DNA of 47,878 nt from Planctomycetota bacterium (GCA_026693085.1 JAPLNB010000310.1:1-47878); one strand, 5' to 3'; counted from the stretch's first letter, positions 16,441 through 25,504 are shown. A program made the numbers and translations. Notes: a model not told the origin generated them from the sequence alone.

Positions 16441-19086
16441 CTTGGATTTCTCCCACAGCAGCAGCATCTGCTGCTGCCGCGTGTCCGTCGACTTGCCAAA
16501 CGAGTCGAGCCTCTGCGTCAATCCTGCCATCAGCTTCAACGCGGTTTCGATGTAGCTCTGGTTGGCGGCCGCCTGCGAGACGGCATTGTCAAGTGCCTTG
16601 AGCTTGCCGTCGGCCAAGAGCTTCAGGCGCTGGCGGGTCGTCGTTACCGACTCGATCGCAAGCCGCGCGTGGGCGGCCTCATGACTTTGGGCGAAGCCAC
16701 TGTCCACGAGGATCTGATGGAAACGGCGGATGCGTTGGGCGCTGGCCAAAAGGGACGGGACGTCGGGCATGCTCTGGCCGGACTTCTCGGCGACCATGCG
16801 GCCGGCGACAAACAGGCGCAGATGTCCATCCAGTGCGACCGTTGCGGCAACATGCACCCATTGGTCCGGCGTCGGTGACGTGTTGTGAGAAACGGTGCCG
16901 GCCTGCGCGATCAGGCGCAGCGAATTGCCCGGGTGCGTGTCCAGCAGATAGCCGTTGGATGTGCCAACCTGCGACTTATCGATGATCCGCCCGCCGCCCT
17001 GCGGGAGCTTGCCGGAGCGAATTCGTGCCTCCATCGTGATCGCCTCGCTGAGATGCAGCGCCGGCGCATCGGCGATCTCGAGATAGCCCTTGCCATCGAG
17101 GTGAATGGCACTGCCGAAGGGACCGGCAATCACCTGCACGTCCCCGACCGCCTTCGCTTTCAAGCGCGAACCGGCATCGGAGACGAACCCGCCATCCTGC
17201 AAACGAGCGAAAGACCACGCCGCGATGAGCATCGGGTCGTCTTTCGCCGGGCCCGGGCCCTTTGCGGCCGTGGCGATCTCATCGGCACTCAATGCACGCT
17301 TGTGGATCGCGACATCTGAAATATCGCCGATGAAGCGGCTGCCGCCATCGCTGTCCGCGCCGATACGCAGCGGCAGGTTGTTCACCGCCAGATTCGGCCG
17401 ACGGAGCTGATCCCATACTGCGTCCTTTGGAGGAACCGCCGGCGCCGCATCGTCAAGCCCCGGCGCAACGAAGCCCTGCGGCACCACATTCCCAAGCGCC
17501 AACTCGATGGCCGCCGTTTCCGGGAGCTTCTCATAGGGAAGCGAGACTGCGGCGGAATCAAAATCATCCCACGGCTTACCATTCACCCGCACGCCGGTGA
17601 CTGGCCCCGATCCGACGGTCGCGATATAGAGTCGCCTGGTGCCGAAGCGGATGGGGAACCTCTGCTGCAACTGGCTGATCCCCGGCGGGATGTGCGGGCG
17701 CAGTTCGAGTCGATCGGCGTAATACAGATACTCGAAGAGCCCCCGGATCATCGCGGCAGGGGGGCCAAATGCATCGTAGGTGAGATTGACTGGCTGGCCC
17801 GGCTGATACACATCGCCGCCGAATTTCACCAGGGGATTGTCCATGCGAAACCGCTGAGCGAAACTCAGAAGCTGCTTCATGGAGGCTCGGGCGTCCTCGA
17901 AATGCCCAAGGCGGCAATACCCCAGGATCATTCTGGCCTCGCACGTGGACCAGTGGCCGCCGTTGACCCAGGTGCCAAATGCCCACAGGCCCTCGGGCCT
18001 CTCGTACATATCGTCGTACGAAGGATAATTCGGCAGGATGAAGCGATGCGGCCGAAGACCTGGGATGGAGGCAATCTTGTCGTAAATGCGCTGGGCCTGC
18101 TGGTCATCCACCACGCGGAAGGCAATGGCATCGTGGTTGGGCGAGGCCTCGAAATAGCCGTGCTTGACCGCGCCATACACACCGTGGCGCGTGCCGTCGG
18201 GATCGAGCGAGCGGACGAAATACCCCTCTGGGGTCGTGAGCAGCGCCAGCCCCTTGCGGGCGGATTCCCGCAGCTCCGCATAGAGCTTCGCCTGCTCCGC
18301 TCGTCCAGCCAGTTTCTCCAGTTCGATCAATCGATCCAGCGCCGCGATATACGTGACCGACAAACCTGTCAGGTAGGCCTGGCCAAACGTGCCATCGGGC
18401 TTCTTCCAGCCGGCATAGCTCGGGGCGAGCAGATTTCCCGCCGGGCCGGCCAGAAACAGGTTGTTCTTCGGATCGCGCCGAGTTTCGATGAAGCGGGCGC
18501 ATCGCTCCAGCTTCGGCACGTATCGTCCGATCGCCGCGGCGTCACGACTGATCAGGAGCAACTCGCTCTGCATCAGCAGCCCCGCCGCCGTAAATTCCAT
18601 CCCCCAGTCGTGGATATTCACGCGGCCGTCCCCCTGGCGATAGACAATCCAGCCCGGTCGAGCGGCATCGCATAGCGCGCCATCCGGCGCAACCCAGTTG
18701 AATGGCGGCGGCGCGCCCACGCGTTTGCCATCGCCCATCTGATCGAACCAGAGGTCGTGCGAGTTCTGAAGAAACGTGATGAACGGCTCGGCCAGGAAAG
18801 GCAGCGCGCAGTACGTGGTGCCGTAGCTGTTCTGAATCCACCAGGCATCCCACGTCGGGCCTTCGACCAAGCCGTTCCAACTCGGCATGTAGAGCATGGA
18901 CAGGTTCTGGTACTCGCAGTCCGGACCGAACAGGCGCCGCGAGACGTCCAGGAGGTGCAGATATTCCCCATCACCGCTGCCGCGGTAGAACCGACCTTCG
19001 AATGAGGCGGCCTCTGCGCGCATTGCGATGACAGGTAGTGCGATCAAGGTTAACCAGAGGATGATGAGCTTCGTTCGGAATTGCAT
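16438..19086 (-). CDS. Secreted (alpha/alpha)6-barrel glycosidase-like protein with LamG-type domain
   Basis: An 882-residue protein starting at ATG 19086 behind CGGGAGC. A signal peptide (1-27, ending AEAAS) precedes an alpha/alpha-toroid region at 40-470: MPSWNGLVEGPTWDAWWIQN, IHDWGMEFTAAGL, FGQAYLTGLSVTYIAALDR, GTWVNGGHWSTCEARMILGY. This is similar in style to GH37/63/95-like catalytic barrels. The D-W-G and W-N-G-G-H-W-S positions are likely active-site residues, but the family is uncertain. Residues 560-790 form a concanavalin-like LamG domain (FIGDISDVAIHKRALSADE; DQWVHVAATVALDG). The C-terminal 80 residues are helical. The LamG domain suggests glycan binding. The gene's end overlaps the methyltransferase relic by a few bases, suggesting a deletion junction there. 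Confidence 0.75.
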   Translation of the reverse strand: MQFRTKLIILWLTLIALPVIAMRAEAASFEGRFYRGSGDGEYLHLLDVSRRLFGPDCEYQNLSMLYMPSWNGLVEGPTWDAWWIQNSYGTTYCALPFLAEPFITFLQNSHDLWFDQMGDGKRVGAPPPFNWVAPDGALCDAARPGWIVYRQGDGRVNIHDWGMEFTAAGLLMQSELLLISRDAAAIGRYVPKLERCARFIETRRDPKNNLFLAGPAGNLLAPSYAGWKKPDGTFGQAYLTGLSVTYIAALDRLIELEKLAGRAEQAKLYAELRESARKGLALLTTPEGYFVRSLDPDGTRHGVYGAVKHGYFEASPNHDAIAFRVVDDQQAQRIYDKIASIPGLRPHRFILPNYPSYDDMYERPEGLWAFGTWVNGGHWSTCEARMILGYCRLGHFEDARASMKQLLSFAQRFRMDNPLVKFGGDVYQPGQPVNLTYDAFGPPAAMIRGLFEYLYYADRLELRPHIPPGISQLQQRFPIRFGTRRLYIATVGSGPVTGVRVNGKPWDDFDSAAVSLPYEKLPETAAIELALGNVVPQGFVAPGLDDAAPAVPPKDAVWDQLRRPNLAVNNLPLRIGADSDGGSRFIGDISDVAIHKRALSADEIATAAKGPGPAKDDPMLIAAWSFARLQDGGFVSDAGSRLKAKAVGDVQVIAGPFGSAIHLDGKGYLEIADAPALHLSEAITMEARIRSGKLPQGGGRIIDKSQVGTSNGYLLDTHPGNSLRLIAQAGTVSHNTSPTPDQWVHVAATVALDGHLRLFVAGRMVAEKSGQSMPDVPSLLASAQRIRRFHQILVDSGFAQSHEAAHARLAIESVTTTRQRLKLLADGKLKALDNAVSQAAANQSYIETALKLMAGLTQRLDSFGKSTDTRQQQMLLLWEKSK

Positions 19087-19529
19087 AGCTGAGCTCCCGC
19101 CACGGGCCGACGACTCAATCCGTCAAAACAAACCTACGCGTCGCCACGATCAGGCACAATCCGACTATGATCATGCAGGCCATATCGTGCTCCTTGGGCT
19201 TAACAATGCGGATGATACCCGAACGGCGCTTTGAGGTACTTGGAATCCGCTTGGGGCTCCCGTTTCGGCTGCTCGGATTGCCGTTGTCGGTCGCATCTCT
19301 TCCGGCTGTGAGGTCGCTGGGTGCATGAGTAGCCGCCCAATCCCCGCGAATGCACTTGCGCCCCCGGCCATTCGCGCTATGCTGGTTGACGCAAAGTGAA
19401 CGGCAGGTGGGGGATATCGTTCAGGATCCACGACTCCCCTGCCTTTGGCCGGCGGCTGGCATCCACGGTACACCGGCTGGCGGGTAAGAGGTAACAGAGT
19501 GAGTGTGTTCCATCCCCCGGGAGGTCGCT
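19087..19529. other. Divergent promoter region between two exported-protein genes
   Basis: This 440-bp gap separates divergent genes for the alpha/alpha-barrel glycosidase and the beta-helix protein. It contains the ribosome binding sites of both (CGGGAGC at the left, GGGAGG at the right) and one candidate promoter at 19356-19383. No open frame here shows a recognisable protein. Confidence 0.4.
19356..19383 (+). promoter_or_regulatory. Candidate sigma-70-type promoter for the beta-helix gene
   Basis: TTGCGC at 19356-19361 and TATGCT at 19378-19383 are separated by 16 bases. They lie about 150 bases upstream of the ATG at 19530. The match to consensus is moderate and there is no independent support. 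Confidence 0.25.
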
Positions 19530-20855
19530 ATGTTCTGCCGCGTCCTGATCAGCACGTGTGTCCTTCTCTTCTTCGCCGCGTCCGCCCGCAGCGCCGAGCT
19601 TTCCGTCGGTCCGGGTAAGGGCTTTGCCCGGATCGAACAAGCCGTGGCCAGCGCCCAGCCCGACGATACGATCCGCGTCTTTCCCCAACCCGACAACAAG
19701 CCCTATGAAAGGCCAGCCATCTACGTCACCAAGGCCCGCCTCACCATCCGCTCGGCGGCTCCTGCCGGCCAACGTGTCCGTCTCTGTGGCGATGGTTTTG
19801 ACTACAGCGGCCGGGGCAGCACGCCTCGCGCGATTGTCCAGTTCAACAAGGGGGCTGATGGCTGCGTTCTCGAAGGCTTCGAGCTCTACGGCGCCCACAA
19901 CGACAGCCACAACGGCGCGGGCGTGCGCATCAATCAGGCCAACGACATCGTCGTCCGCAACTGCCATATCCACGATAACGACATGGGCATCATGTCCAAC
20001 GGCGACGGCACCGCCGCCACCGCCGTCAATCAACTTATCGAGAGCTGCCTGATCCACACGAACGGAAACATGAAGGACCCCGGCTACAACCACAACCTGT
20101 ACCTCGGTGGAACCAGCGTCCGATTGGTGGCGTGCGAGGTGCATTCGAGCCTCACCGGCCACAACGTCAAGAGCCGCGCCCATCGGACAATTGTCCTGGC
20201 CAGCTACATCCACGACTCGTGCAACCGGGAGTTCGACCTGGTTGATGCCAAGGGCGATACGACCGCTTCGGACAGCCACGCCGCCATCGTCGGCTGTATC
20301 ATCGCCAAATCCCCCAAGTGCGCGGGCAACCGCGGCGTCATCCACTTCGGTCAGGACGGCGGCAACGAGCATGACGGCACGCTTTTCCTGGCCCACAACA
20401 CCATCGTGACACCGTTCATGTCCCCAGTCGTGTCTCTTTCGTCTCCCCGCTCACGCGCACAGTTACTCAACAATATCGTCTGGGACGGCGGCTCCCGCCA
20501 GGCAGGCCAGCAGCTTGTTGATGCCCGAAAACCCGGCAACCCAGACCAGACCGTCACAGGCCGGTGCAACTGGCTCAGCAGCGGCTTCGAGGTGCCGGCA
20601 CTGGTCACGTTCGGCCTCGAGCAGACCCTCCTCGCCAAGGCCGGCGTCAATCCGCCCTTCATGGACCCAGCCAAGGGCAACTATCGGCTGGCCCGGTCTG
20701 AGCCCACCATGGTCGATGCCGGCGCTCCACTGCCTCCGGAGCTGGTGAAGCTCATCGGCGGGACAATGCTGCAGTACGAGGCGCCGCTTCGATCGGTCCA
20801 ACGCAGCGCAAAAGAGAAGCCGGACCCGGGAGCTTTCGAACAATCCAATCCGTAG
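19530..20855 (+). CDS. Secreted right-handed parallel beta-helix protein
   Basis: Start set at ATG 19530 because GGGAGG lies five bases upstream and the signal peptide (MFCRVLISTCVLLFFAASAR) begins there. The 441-residue protein then shows the coil pattern of right-handed beta-helices: FARIEQAVASAQPDDTIRVF, GVRINQANDIVVRNCHIHDN, LIESCLIHTNG, ACEVHSSLTGHNVKSRAHRT, AQLLNNIVWDGGS. These folds occur in polysaccharide lyases, pectinases and surface carbohydrate-binding proteins. I see no diagnostic lyase Ca2+/Lys/Arg signature, so enzymatic activity is not claimed. Its stop at 20855 is only four bases from the stop of the convergent kelch gene. Confidence 0.82.
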   Translation: MFCRVLISTCVLLFFAASARSAELSVGPGKGFARIEQAVASAQPDDTIRVFPQPDNKPYERPAIYVTKARLTIRSAAPAGQRVRLCGDGFDYSGRGSTPRAIVQFNKGADGCVLEGFELYGAHNDSHNGAGVRINQANDIVVRNCHIHDNDMGIMSNGDGTAATAVNQLIESCLIHTNGNMKDPGYNHNLYLGGTSVRLVACEVHSSLTGHNVKSRAHRTIVLASYIHDSCNREFDLVDAKGDTTASDSHAAIVGCIIAKSPKCAGNRGVIHFGQDGGNEHDGTLFLAHNTIVTPFMSPVVSLSSPRSRAQLLNNIVWDGGSRQAGQQLVDARKPGNPDQTVTGRCNWLSSGFEVPALVTFGLEQTLLAKAGVNPPFMDPAKGNYRLARSEPTMVDAGAPLPPELVKLIGGTMLQYEAPLRSVQRSAKEKPDPGAFEQSNP

Positions 20856-20859
20856 GGCT

Positions 20860-22974
20860 CTACAGTGCCTTCTTGGCCGCGGTCTTCGTTTCCAGCCGCA
20901 GCACGTAGATGTGGCTGTCCGCGTCCACCGCCCAGATCAGATTACGCTTGGCGTCGTAGACCAGGCCCAGCGAGACGTTCCGCCCGTCCTTGCCGGCGGG
21001 ATTAGGGCCGTCGATCCGCAGACCCAGCCATCGGTTGGTCGCACAGTCGTATGCCGGCGTCCACCGAACACCATCCTCGCCTGGTGCCAGTGTGACGCCG
21101 ATCAGCACAAGATCGGCCGATCCGACGTAGCAACTCTCGCGCTGGAACCTGGGCATCATCGCTGCGCCGGCCATCCCCATCGGATCTGCGTTCGCTGCGG
21201 CGAGGGTCTTCAGATCCACTGTGATGATCTGCCCGGTGTAAGGCTTGGCGTACTTTCCCGGGAATAGAAGCAGGCGGTCGCGCCGGCTGTCATAGTCGAT
21301 GCCAGCGCTGTCCACCGCAGACCCCGGCAGCGTCAGGCCCGTCGTCGTCAACGGCTCCCATCTCCCGGCCTTGGCGTCAAACCGAAACAGCTGCCCGCGC
21401 TTCGTCCAGCACACCACGCCCAGTGGCGTGCGCTTGCACATCAGGTCGTAGAAGCCGTCATCATAGCTCATCCCGGCGGGTTTCTGGCCCCGGCCGTTCC
21501 AGTCGCCGACGGCTGGATCGAAAACGTGGAACCAATCCGAGGGACCGACGAACACCATCGCCTTGCTGGCCGGATCGAAGTCATAGGACTTGTAGGTGTG
21601 GCCTGTCACCCAGGGCCGGTGGTTGAGGTTCACGCCTCCCGGATAGGAGGTGTTGGAGTAGGTCTGGCCGAGGGGGAATTCGACGGGGTAGGGCAGCTCC
21701 CAGCGGTTGGTTGCGAAGTGATACAGCAGCACATCGCTTCCGCCATGCGCACAATGGCCGCCGCTCCAACGCAACAGCACATCGTGGTCCGGGTCTATGA
21801 CGGCCGTGCCCCAGTCCCGGTTGACTCGCGGCAACTGTGGCGGCTTGGTCAGAACCCAGGTATTGGAGGGAAGTTCCTTGAGCTTGGCGGCAAAGGCAGC
21901 GGCATCGGGCCTGTCACCTTGGAGGAAGAAGTCGGGGTGGAATTCCTTCTGGCGGTATGCCCGGCTGTCAGCCACTGCGCCCGCGGCGCTTGTCCAAGCG
22001 TCGGCGGCAACGTCATAGGTCCACGGGTCATCGTCCACGTCGATGTACGGCCCGCCCATGTACCAGATGTCGTTGAAGTACGTGTAGCCGCCACCAAGCT
22101 TGAGCTTCCCATCCGCCATCGCGAGCTGATGATTAGCCCGAGGAGGTGGTGCGAGCTTCGGGTGACGCTGACGCCACTGCCTCTTGGCAAAGTCGAACAC
22201 CCAAGTGTCGTTGGTCAGGTAGTCCAGGTGGTCGCCGCCAAAGAGGATGAACAGCTTGCTGGCCGGGTCGTAGACGATCGGGGACAGTGCGCGAGGCGGC
22301 GGCTCGGCATCGAGCACCTCTGCCGCAAGCTCCAACTGGATTTGGCCGCGGTGCAGGGCCTTGATGTCATCGACGCCGATGCCCTCTGCCAGCCGTGCTT
22401 CCGCCAGCGCGATCAGGCCTCGCGCGGCATCGAAATGACCCACCGCGTGGCCGATCTGGCTGCGATGATATTCATCCATCGCACGGTCCGACTTTGCGCG
22501 GGCGGACAGATCCGTTGTCAGCTTCCCCAGAGCTGCCGTGGCCGCTCGTAGAAGCGGCAGGGCCTCGGCCTCAGCGGCTTTTGCCTGCTCCCGGTCCGAA
22601 GCACCCTCAAAGTAGATGAACCGCAGCTTGGCCAGAGCATCTTTGACTTGATTACGTATGGCCCAAGCCCGGCCGTGGTCCTTCTGCAGAGGATTCGAAT
22701 TCCTCAACTGCTCAACAATCGGCTGCCATTCCCCGCCAACCCGTATGCGCGTTCGTGCGGCCCCGTCCTCAGCCTTCTGATCCTCACCGCCGAATGCCAG
22801 GCCCAAGCCGTCCGGGACCAGGCACTCGGCGCCCCAGAGAACCAGAGTCAGCCGCTCCGTCGATGGCAAGCGATACGGACCTTTCTTTGCCTCCGCTGCC
22901 GAACCAATAGCCGCCGCCAGCAACGTCATCGCTGCCGCCATCGCCGCACGCAGACGAATACCCGTGGGAGCCAT
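20860..22974 (-). CDS. Secreted kelch-repeat beta-propeller protein
   Basis: Start chosen at ATG 22974 (MAPTGIRLRAAMAAAMTLLA), where GGAGG lies upstream and a signal peptide ends near GSAAEA; an in-frame ATG at 23031 would add a charged leader. Residues 60-235 are helical and Ala-rich, with HFDAARGLIALAEARLAEG. From about 240 kelch-type blades appear: YDPASKLFILFGGDHLDYLT, NDTWVFDFAKRQW, LKLGGGYTYFNDIWYMGG, NDILLR-like DPDHDVLLRWSGGH, FDPASKAMVFVGPSDWFHVF, GIDYDSRRDRLLLFPGKY, VYDAKRNLIWAVDADSHIYV. Kelch propellers mediate protein or sugar binding; no catalytic residues are evident. Its 5' end abuts a truncated planctomycete gene on the other strand. Confidence 0.82.
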   Translation of the reverse strand: MAPTGIRLRAAMAAAMTLLAAAIGSAAEAKKGPYRLPSTERLTLVLWGAECLVPDGLGLAFGGEDQKAEDGAARTRIRVGGEWQPIVEQLRNSNPLQKDHGRAWAIRNQVKDALAKLRFIYFEGASDREQAKAAEAEALPLLRAATAALGKLTTDLSARAKSDRAMDEYHRSQIGHAVGHFDAARGLIALAEARLAEGIGVDDIKALHRGQIQLELAAEVLDAEPPPRALSPIVYDPASKLFILFGGDHLDYLTNDTWVFDFAKRQWRQRHPKLAPPPRANHQLAMADGKLKLGGGYTYFNDIWYMGGPYIDVDDDPWTYDVAADAWTSAAGAVADSRAYRQKEFHPDFFLQGDRPDAAAFAAKLKELPSNTWVLTKPPQLPRVNRDWGTAVIDPDHDVLLRWSGGHCAHGGSDVLLYHFATNRWELPYPVEFPLGQTYSNTSYPGGVNLNHRPWVTGHTYKSYDFDPASKAMVFVGPSDWFHVFDPAVGDWNGRGQKPAGMSYDDGFYDLMCKRTPLGVVCWTKRGQLFRFDAKAGRWEPLTTTGLTLPGSAVDSAGIDYDSRRDRLLLFPGKYAKPYTGQIITVDLKTLAAANADPMGMAGAAMMPRFQRESCYVGSADLVLIGVTLAPGEDGVRWTPAYDCATNRWLGLRIDGPNPAGKDGRNVSLGLVYDAKRNLIWAVDADSHIYVLRLETKTAAKKAL

Positions 22975-23026
22975 GGGTCGGTCCTCCGCCAATGCCGGCG
23001 CCATGATAAGGGCGATCGCCCGACAG

Positions 23027-23752
23027 ACCAACCCGGCGCTGGAGCGACTGCTGCGGATGGAGGGCCGGCCGCTGGAGTATTACGGGTCTGTGGATCAGAG
23101 CGAGTGGGCCAGCGACGTGATGTTCAAGAGCCCGGCGGCATTGGCGGGGGTGTATCCGAAGCTGATTCGCCAGGGGATCACGACGCTGGGGAGCGTGGAG
23201 GTGATGCGTTTCCTGGGCCAGCGGTTGACGGCGACGGGACAAATCAACGGGCATTTTGCCGGGGAGGTGGTCAGCGACCTGCGGCAGCGGCCGGAGGGGA
23301 TGCGTCTGAAGCACCGGGTGAACGCCAACAGCGTGAAGATGTACGACAAGCAGGGGTCGGTGCTGCGGGTGGAGACGACCCTCAACAACCCGCGGGATTT
23401 GAAGGTGTTTCGGGGGACCGAAGCCGAGCCGCAGAAGAAGCGGTGGCGGCCCATGCGCAAGGGGGTGGCGGATCTGCATCGGCGGGCGGAGGTGAGCCAG
23501 TCGAGCAACGAGCGTTACCTGGGGGCGTCGGGGGCGATGGATTGCCAGGCGAGCGTGGGGCAGGTGCTGGAGCCGCTGGGTCAAGCCATCAAGGTGCGGG
23601 GACGGCGTTATCGTGGTTTGCGGGTGATGGAGGTCGAGGACGGCAAGCTGCTGGCGGCGGTGGGGCGGGGCAAATTTGCGATCAACGGCTTCCGCAACCG
23701 GGACCTCCGCGTGTTGCTGATGGGCACGGAGACTGACGAGCGCGGATCCTGA
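23027..23752 (+). pseudogene. Remnant of a planctomycete conserved protein (both ends missing)
   Basis: Recognisable sequence begins near NPALERLLRMEGRPLEYYGS and runs through VDQSEWASDVMFKSPAAL, TTLGSVEVMRFLGQRL, NANSVKMYDKQGSVLRVETT, RGVADLHRR-like KGVADLHRRAEVSQSSNERY and GKFAINGFRNRDLRVLL. From memory, homologues are about twice as long, with a large N-terminal part and a C-terminal winged-helix-like segment (HGLIxKVPKTHRYQ). Neither is present here: a stop follows MGTETDERGS. The frame technically opens at 22964, overlapping the kelch gene start on the other strand. The family's function is unknown to me; the frequent association with mobile DNA is an impression, not shown. Confidence 0.55.
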
Positions 23753-23769
23753 CCGGTACGCAGGCCGAG

Positions 23770-24009
23770 TTACAGTGGTGCTTCCCGACGGACCAGCATC
23801 TGGCGTCGTGGGCAGCGATGTGTCCGGGCAACCGCGAGAACGCCGGCAAGCGTCAAAGCGGCCGAACCAACCATGGCAACCGGTGGCTGCGGACAGCTTG
23901 AGTCCAGGCCGCGTGGGCGGCCAGCCACAGCAAGAAGACATAGCTATCGGCCCAGTATCGCCGGCCGGCCGGTCGTCGCGGCAAGAAGCGGGCGATTGGG
24001 GCTGAGACG
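23770..24009 (+). pseudogene. C-terminal remnant of an IS110-family transposase
   Basis: Reading codons from 23770 gives LQWCFPTDQHLASWAAMCPG, NRENAGKRQSGRTNHGNRWL, RTA-stop, VQAAWAASHSKKT-stop, LSAQYRRPAGRRGKKRA. This is the C-terminal transposase_20 region of IS110/IS116 transposases (S-W-A-G-x-C-P-G-N-x-x-S-A-G-K). It carries two in-frame stop codons (TGA and TAG) where the family has sense codons, and the catalytic DEDD half is missing. It lies directly after another gene fragment, so this is accumulated mobile-element debris. Confidence 0.75.
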
Positions 24010-24260
24010 GTGCGGAATGAAATTGTCAAAGAGCCTGGCAGAGGGGATTTGCCCCCCGACCCGGCAGGCGAACCGCGTCCGACCTGCCACGGATGTATTA
24101 TACCACAAAAGAGTGGCAATGTCAAGTAAAAAATGGCTGGAATTGTTAGGGGGCGGAGATAGTCGGTTGGCCGGGGTCAGGGGGAGGTCGGCAGAAGCGG
24201 CGATCAGGCCATTCGGGGGGGCAGAGTCTTTTCGGCGGGTCTTCAGCGGACCCGACTTGG
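24010..24260. other. Gene-free stretch between IS debris and the duplicated cassette
   Basis: Contains an A/T-richer patch near 24090-24150, unlike its neighbours, and a short inverted repeat (CGGGTC/GACCCG near 24240-24256). No coding sequence is recognised. The homology between the two cassette copies ends abruptly at 24261, so a deletion or insertion endpoint lies at this edge. Confidence 0.35.
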
Positions 24261-24261
24261 C

Positions 24262-24578
24262 TCTTTTCTCGTCATTCCCCAGTACGTAGATGAACTTCTC
24301 CTCGGCACCGTCACGGCAAGCCTGTTCATCGGGCCGCGACACTCCATACGCAGGATCATAAACGGTGTCTGTTTAGCGTGTCACGTCGCCGTAACTGACG
24401 GTTTTTCAGCAGTTTACGGTGGCGAGAGCCGTCGCCAAGCCCTTCGCGTACGGGTTCAAGCCACGGAATCATGCGTTTTCGGCCGAAAGTCAGGGGCTCG
24501 ACACGCTAAACAAGCACCATAAACGTTTGTTCCACCTGAAAGCTTAACGACCGCGTGCTCGCCGAATCAATTTCCTGC
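24262..24578 (-). pseudogene. Orphan transglutaminase-domain tail A, broken by a MITE-like insertion
   Basis: Directly downstream of the small membrane-protein gene at 24588, the minus strand encodes FGEHAVVKLSGGTN, then the 155-bp insertion, then VYDPAYGVSRPDEQACRDGA and EEKFIYVLGNDEKRA. This matches the C-terminal segment of the 1406-residue protein at 26602 (FFDGHAVVELGTGTGGHVYD; DAAEDYFKYVNP). There is no start codon, the catalytic-Cys half is absent, and an in-frame TGA precedes the conserved part. Compared with copy B the extreme C-terminus is missing because homology stops at 24261. It cannot make an active enzyme on its own. Confidence 0.75.
24364..24518. mobile_element. 155-bp MITE-like non-autonomous element with TIRs and target duplication
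   Basis: Ends are inverted repeats: left GGTGTCTGTTTAGCGTGTC (24364-24382); right, read inward, GGTGCTTGTTTAGCGTGTC (24500-24518); 17 of 19 match. ATAAAC flanks both sides (24358-24363 and 24519-24524), giving a 6-bp target duplication (7 bp if the adjacent C is counted). The paralogous locus at 25655-25660 carries the uninterrupted ATAAAC site, so it is an internal empty-site control. No coding capacity. The interior has a further imperfect hairpin (TCGCCGTAACTG against CAGTTTACGGTGGCGA). The parental IS family was not identified. Confidence 0.85.
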
Positions 24579-24587
24579 GGGCGACGC

Positions 24588-25499
24588 TCATGGGCGCAGT
24601 TTGAGCACTATCGTATCATCATCTTTCAGGCACCCATCAATCACGCCCTTGGTGTCGCCGGCCTCGTAGCCGATGGTGAAGCGCGAAGCATCAACCGGAT
24701 CGGGTTGGCCGGCGAATAGCTGCAACTTCTTCTGCGGGTCGCAAGTGAACCAAAACGTCGATATCTTCTGAAATGGTCGATATGAACGGCTAACAGTCAA
24801 ACCAACGTCCTTCACGCAGCCCCAGAACGGATTGGGATCGTCCCAGATGAATGCCCCACGGTCAAATCCCACCGCCACAAGCCTCGCGCGACCGGCTGTT
24901 GATCGGCGGCCATGCACGAAACAGAAGTCGAGCCAGCGTTCATGCCTCGTCGGGCGTGGGCCATAGCCAGCATAATTCCAGTCGTCCGTACCGTGGATGT
25001 GGTCGTAGACCATGAGTTCCCTTGATCGGAGGCTCGACGCGCATGCAACTCGCCCAGTCAGATTGTACTGCGCCCCCCGCAGTCCAATCCATTGTACGGG
25101 AGGTCCTGGCCACTGGAACGGATGACAGTTAAAGGGCATGGGCGCACGACGGATGCGCTCGGCCTCGTCAGAATTGAGGTCCGGGCCTTGGCGAGTGACT
25201 CGCCAGCGTGCTGGCGTTGAATTGCCCGATTCAAGCAGGCCAACCGGTTCTGTCAGTGCACGCTCATCAAGAACGACCTCATCCGGTGGTGCCGTGTGCA
25301 TGAGGGACGCCCGTTCCCACTTCCGGCATTCGCGTAACGCATTCCAATAATGCACCAGATGAGGTCCCCAGTTGCTACATGCCCAGATCACTCCGGCAAC
25401 CACGCAAACATACAGCATGTATCGGACAATTCGTCTTCGGCGACACTTTGCGTCGTGGGCGTAGTCGAGTTTCCAGAGTCTCCCTGCTGCTCTCATCAT
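24588..25499 (-). CDS. Small single-TM protein, cassette copy 2 (candidate partner/immunity protein)
   Basis: A 303-residue protein whose ATG at 25499 lies six bases past the stop of orphan tail B, with TAAGG as possible ribosome binding site. A basic N-terminus (RRRRIV) precedes one hydrophobic segment (about residues 26-42, YMLYVCVVAGVIWACSNW), predicting a type II membrane protein with a ~260-residue exported domain. That domain has FDRGAFIWDDPNPFWGCVKD, FTCDPQKKLQLFAGQPDPVD and the end DDDTIVLKLRP. It is paralogous to the gene at 25724: C-terminal halves closely similar, N-terminal halves diverged. The family is not recognised. Its repeated position after a transglutaminase tail suggests it works with that domain. 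Confidence 0.7.
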   Translation of the reverse strand: MMRAAGRLWKLDYAHDAKCRRRRIVRYMLYVCVVAGVIWACSNWGPHLVHYWNALRECRKWERASLMHTAPPDEVVLDERALTEPVGLLESGNSTPARWRVTRQGPDLNSDEAERIRRAPMPFNCHPFQWPGPPVQWIGLRGAQYNLTGRVACASSLRSRELMVYDHIHGTDDWNYAGYGPRPTRHERWLDFCFVHGRRSTAGRARLVAVGFDRGAFIWDDPNPFWGCVKDVGLTVSRSYRPFQKISTFWFTCDPQKKLQLFAGQPDPVDASRFTIGYEAGDTKGVIDGCLKDDDTIVLKLRP

Positions 25500-25504
25500 G
25501 TGCC

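Larger units (their letters stand above)
24261..24630. repeat. Cassette repeat copy A (interrupted by a 155-bp insertion)
   Basis: Once the 155-bp insertion at 24364-24518 is removed, 24261-24630 aligns nearly base for base with 25558-25766. It covers the orphan transglutaminase tail and the 3' end of the small membrane-protein gene. Similarity continues with decreasing identity into that gene. Copy A loses homology abruptly left of 24261. Confidence 0.85.

Noticed and set aside
19377-20396. 339-codon minus-strand open frame over the beta-helix gene
   Set aside because: Antisense to the beta-helix protein, which has a strong ribosome binding site and signal peptide; the reverse product is low-complexity Val/Ala/Asp.
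22964-23026. Start of the planctomycete conserved-protein fragment as a functional gene overlapping the kelch gene start
   Set aside because: The first 20 codons show no family resemblance and lie antisense to the kelch signal peptide; the fragment is better seen as truncated.
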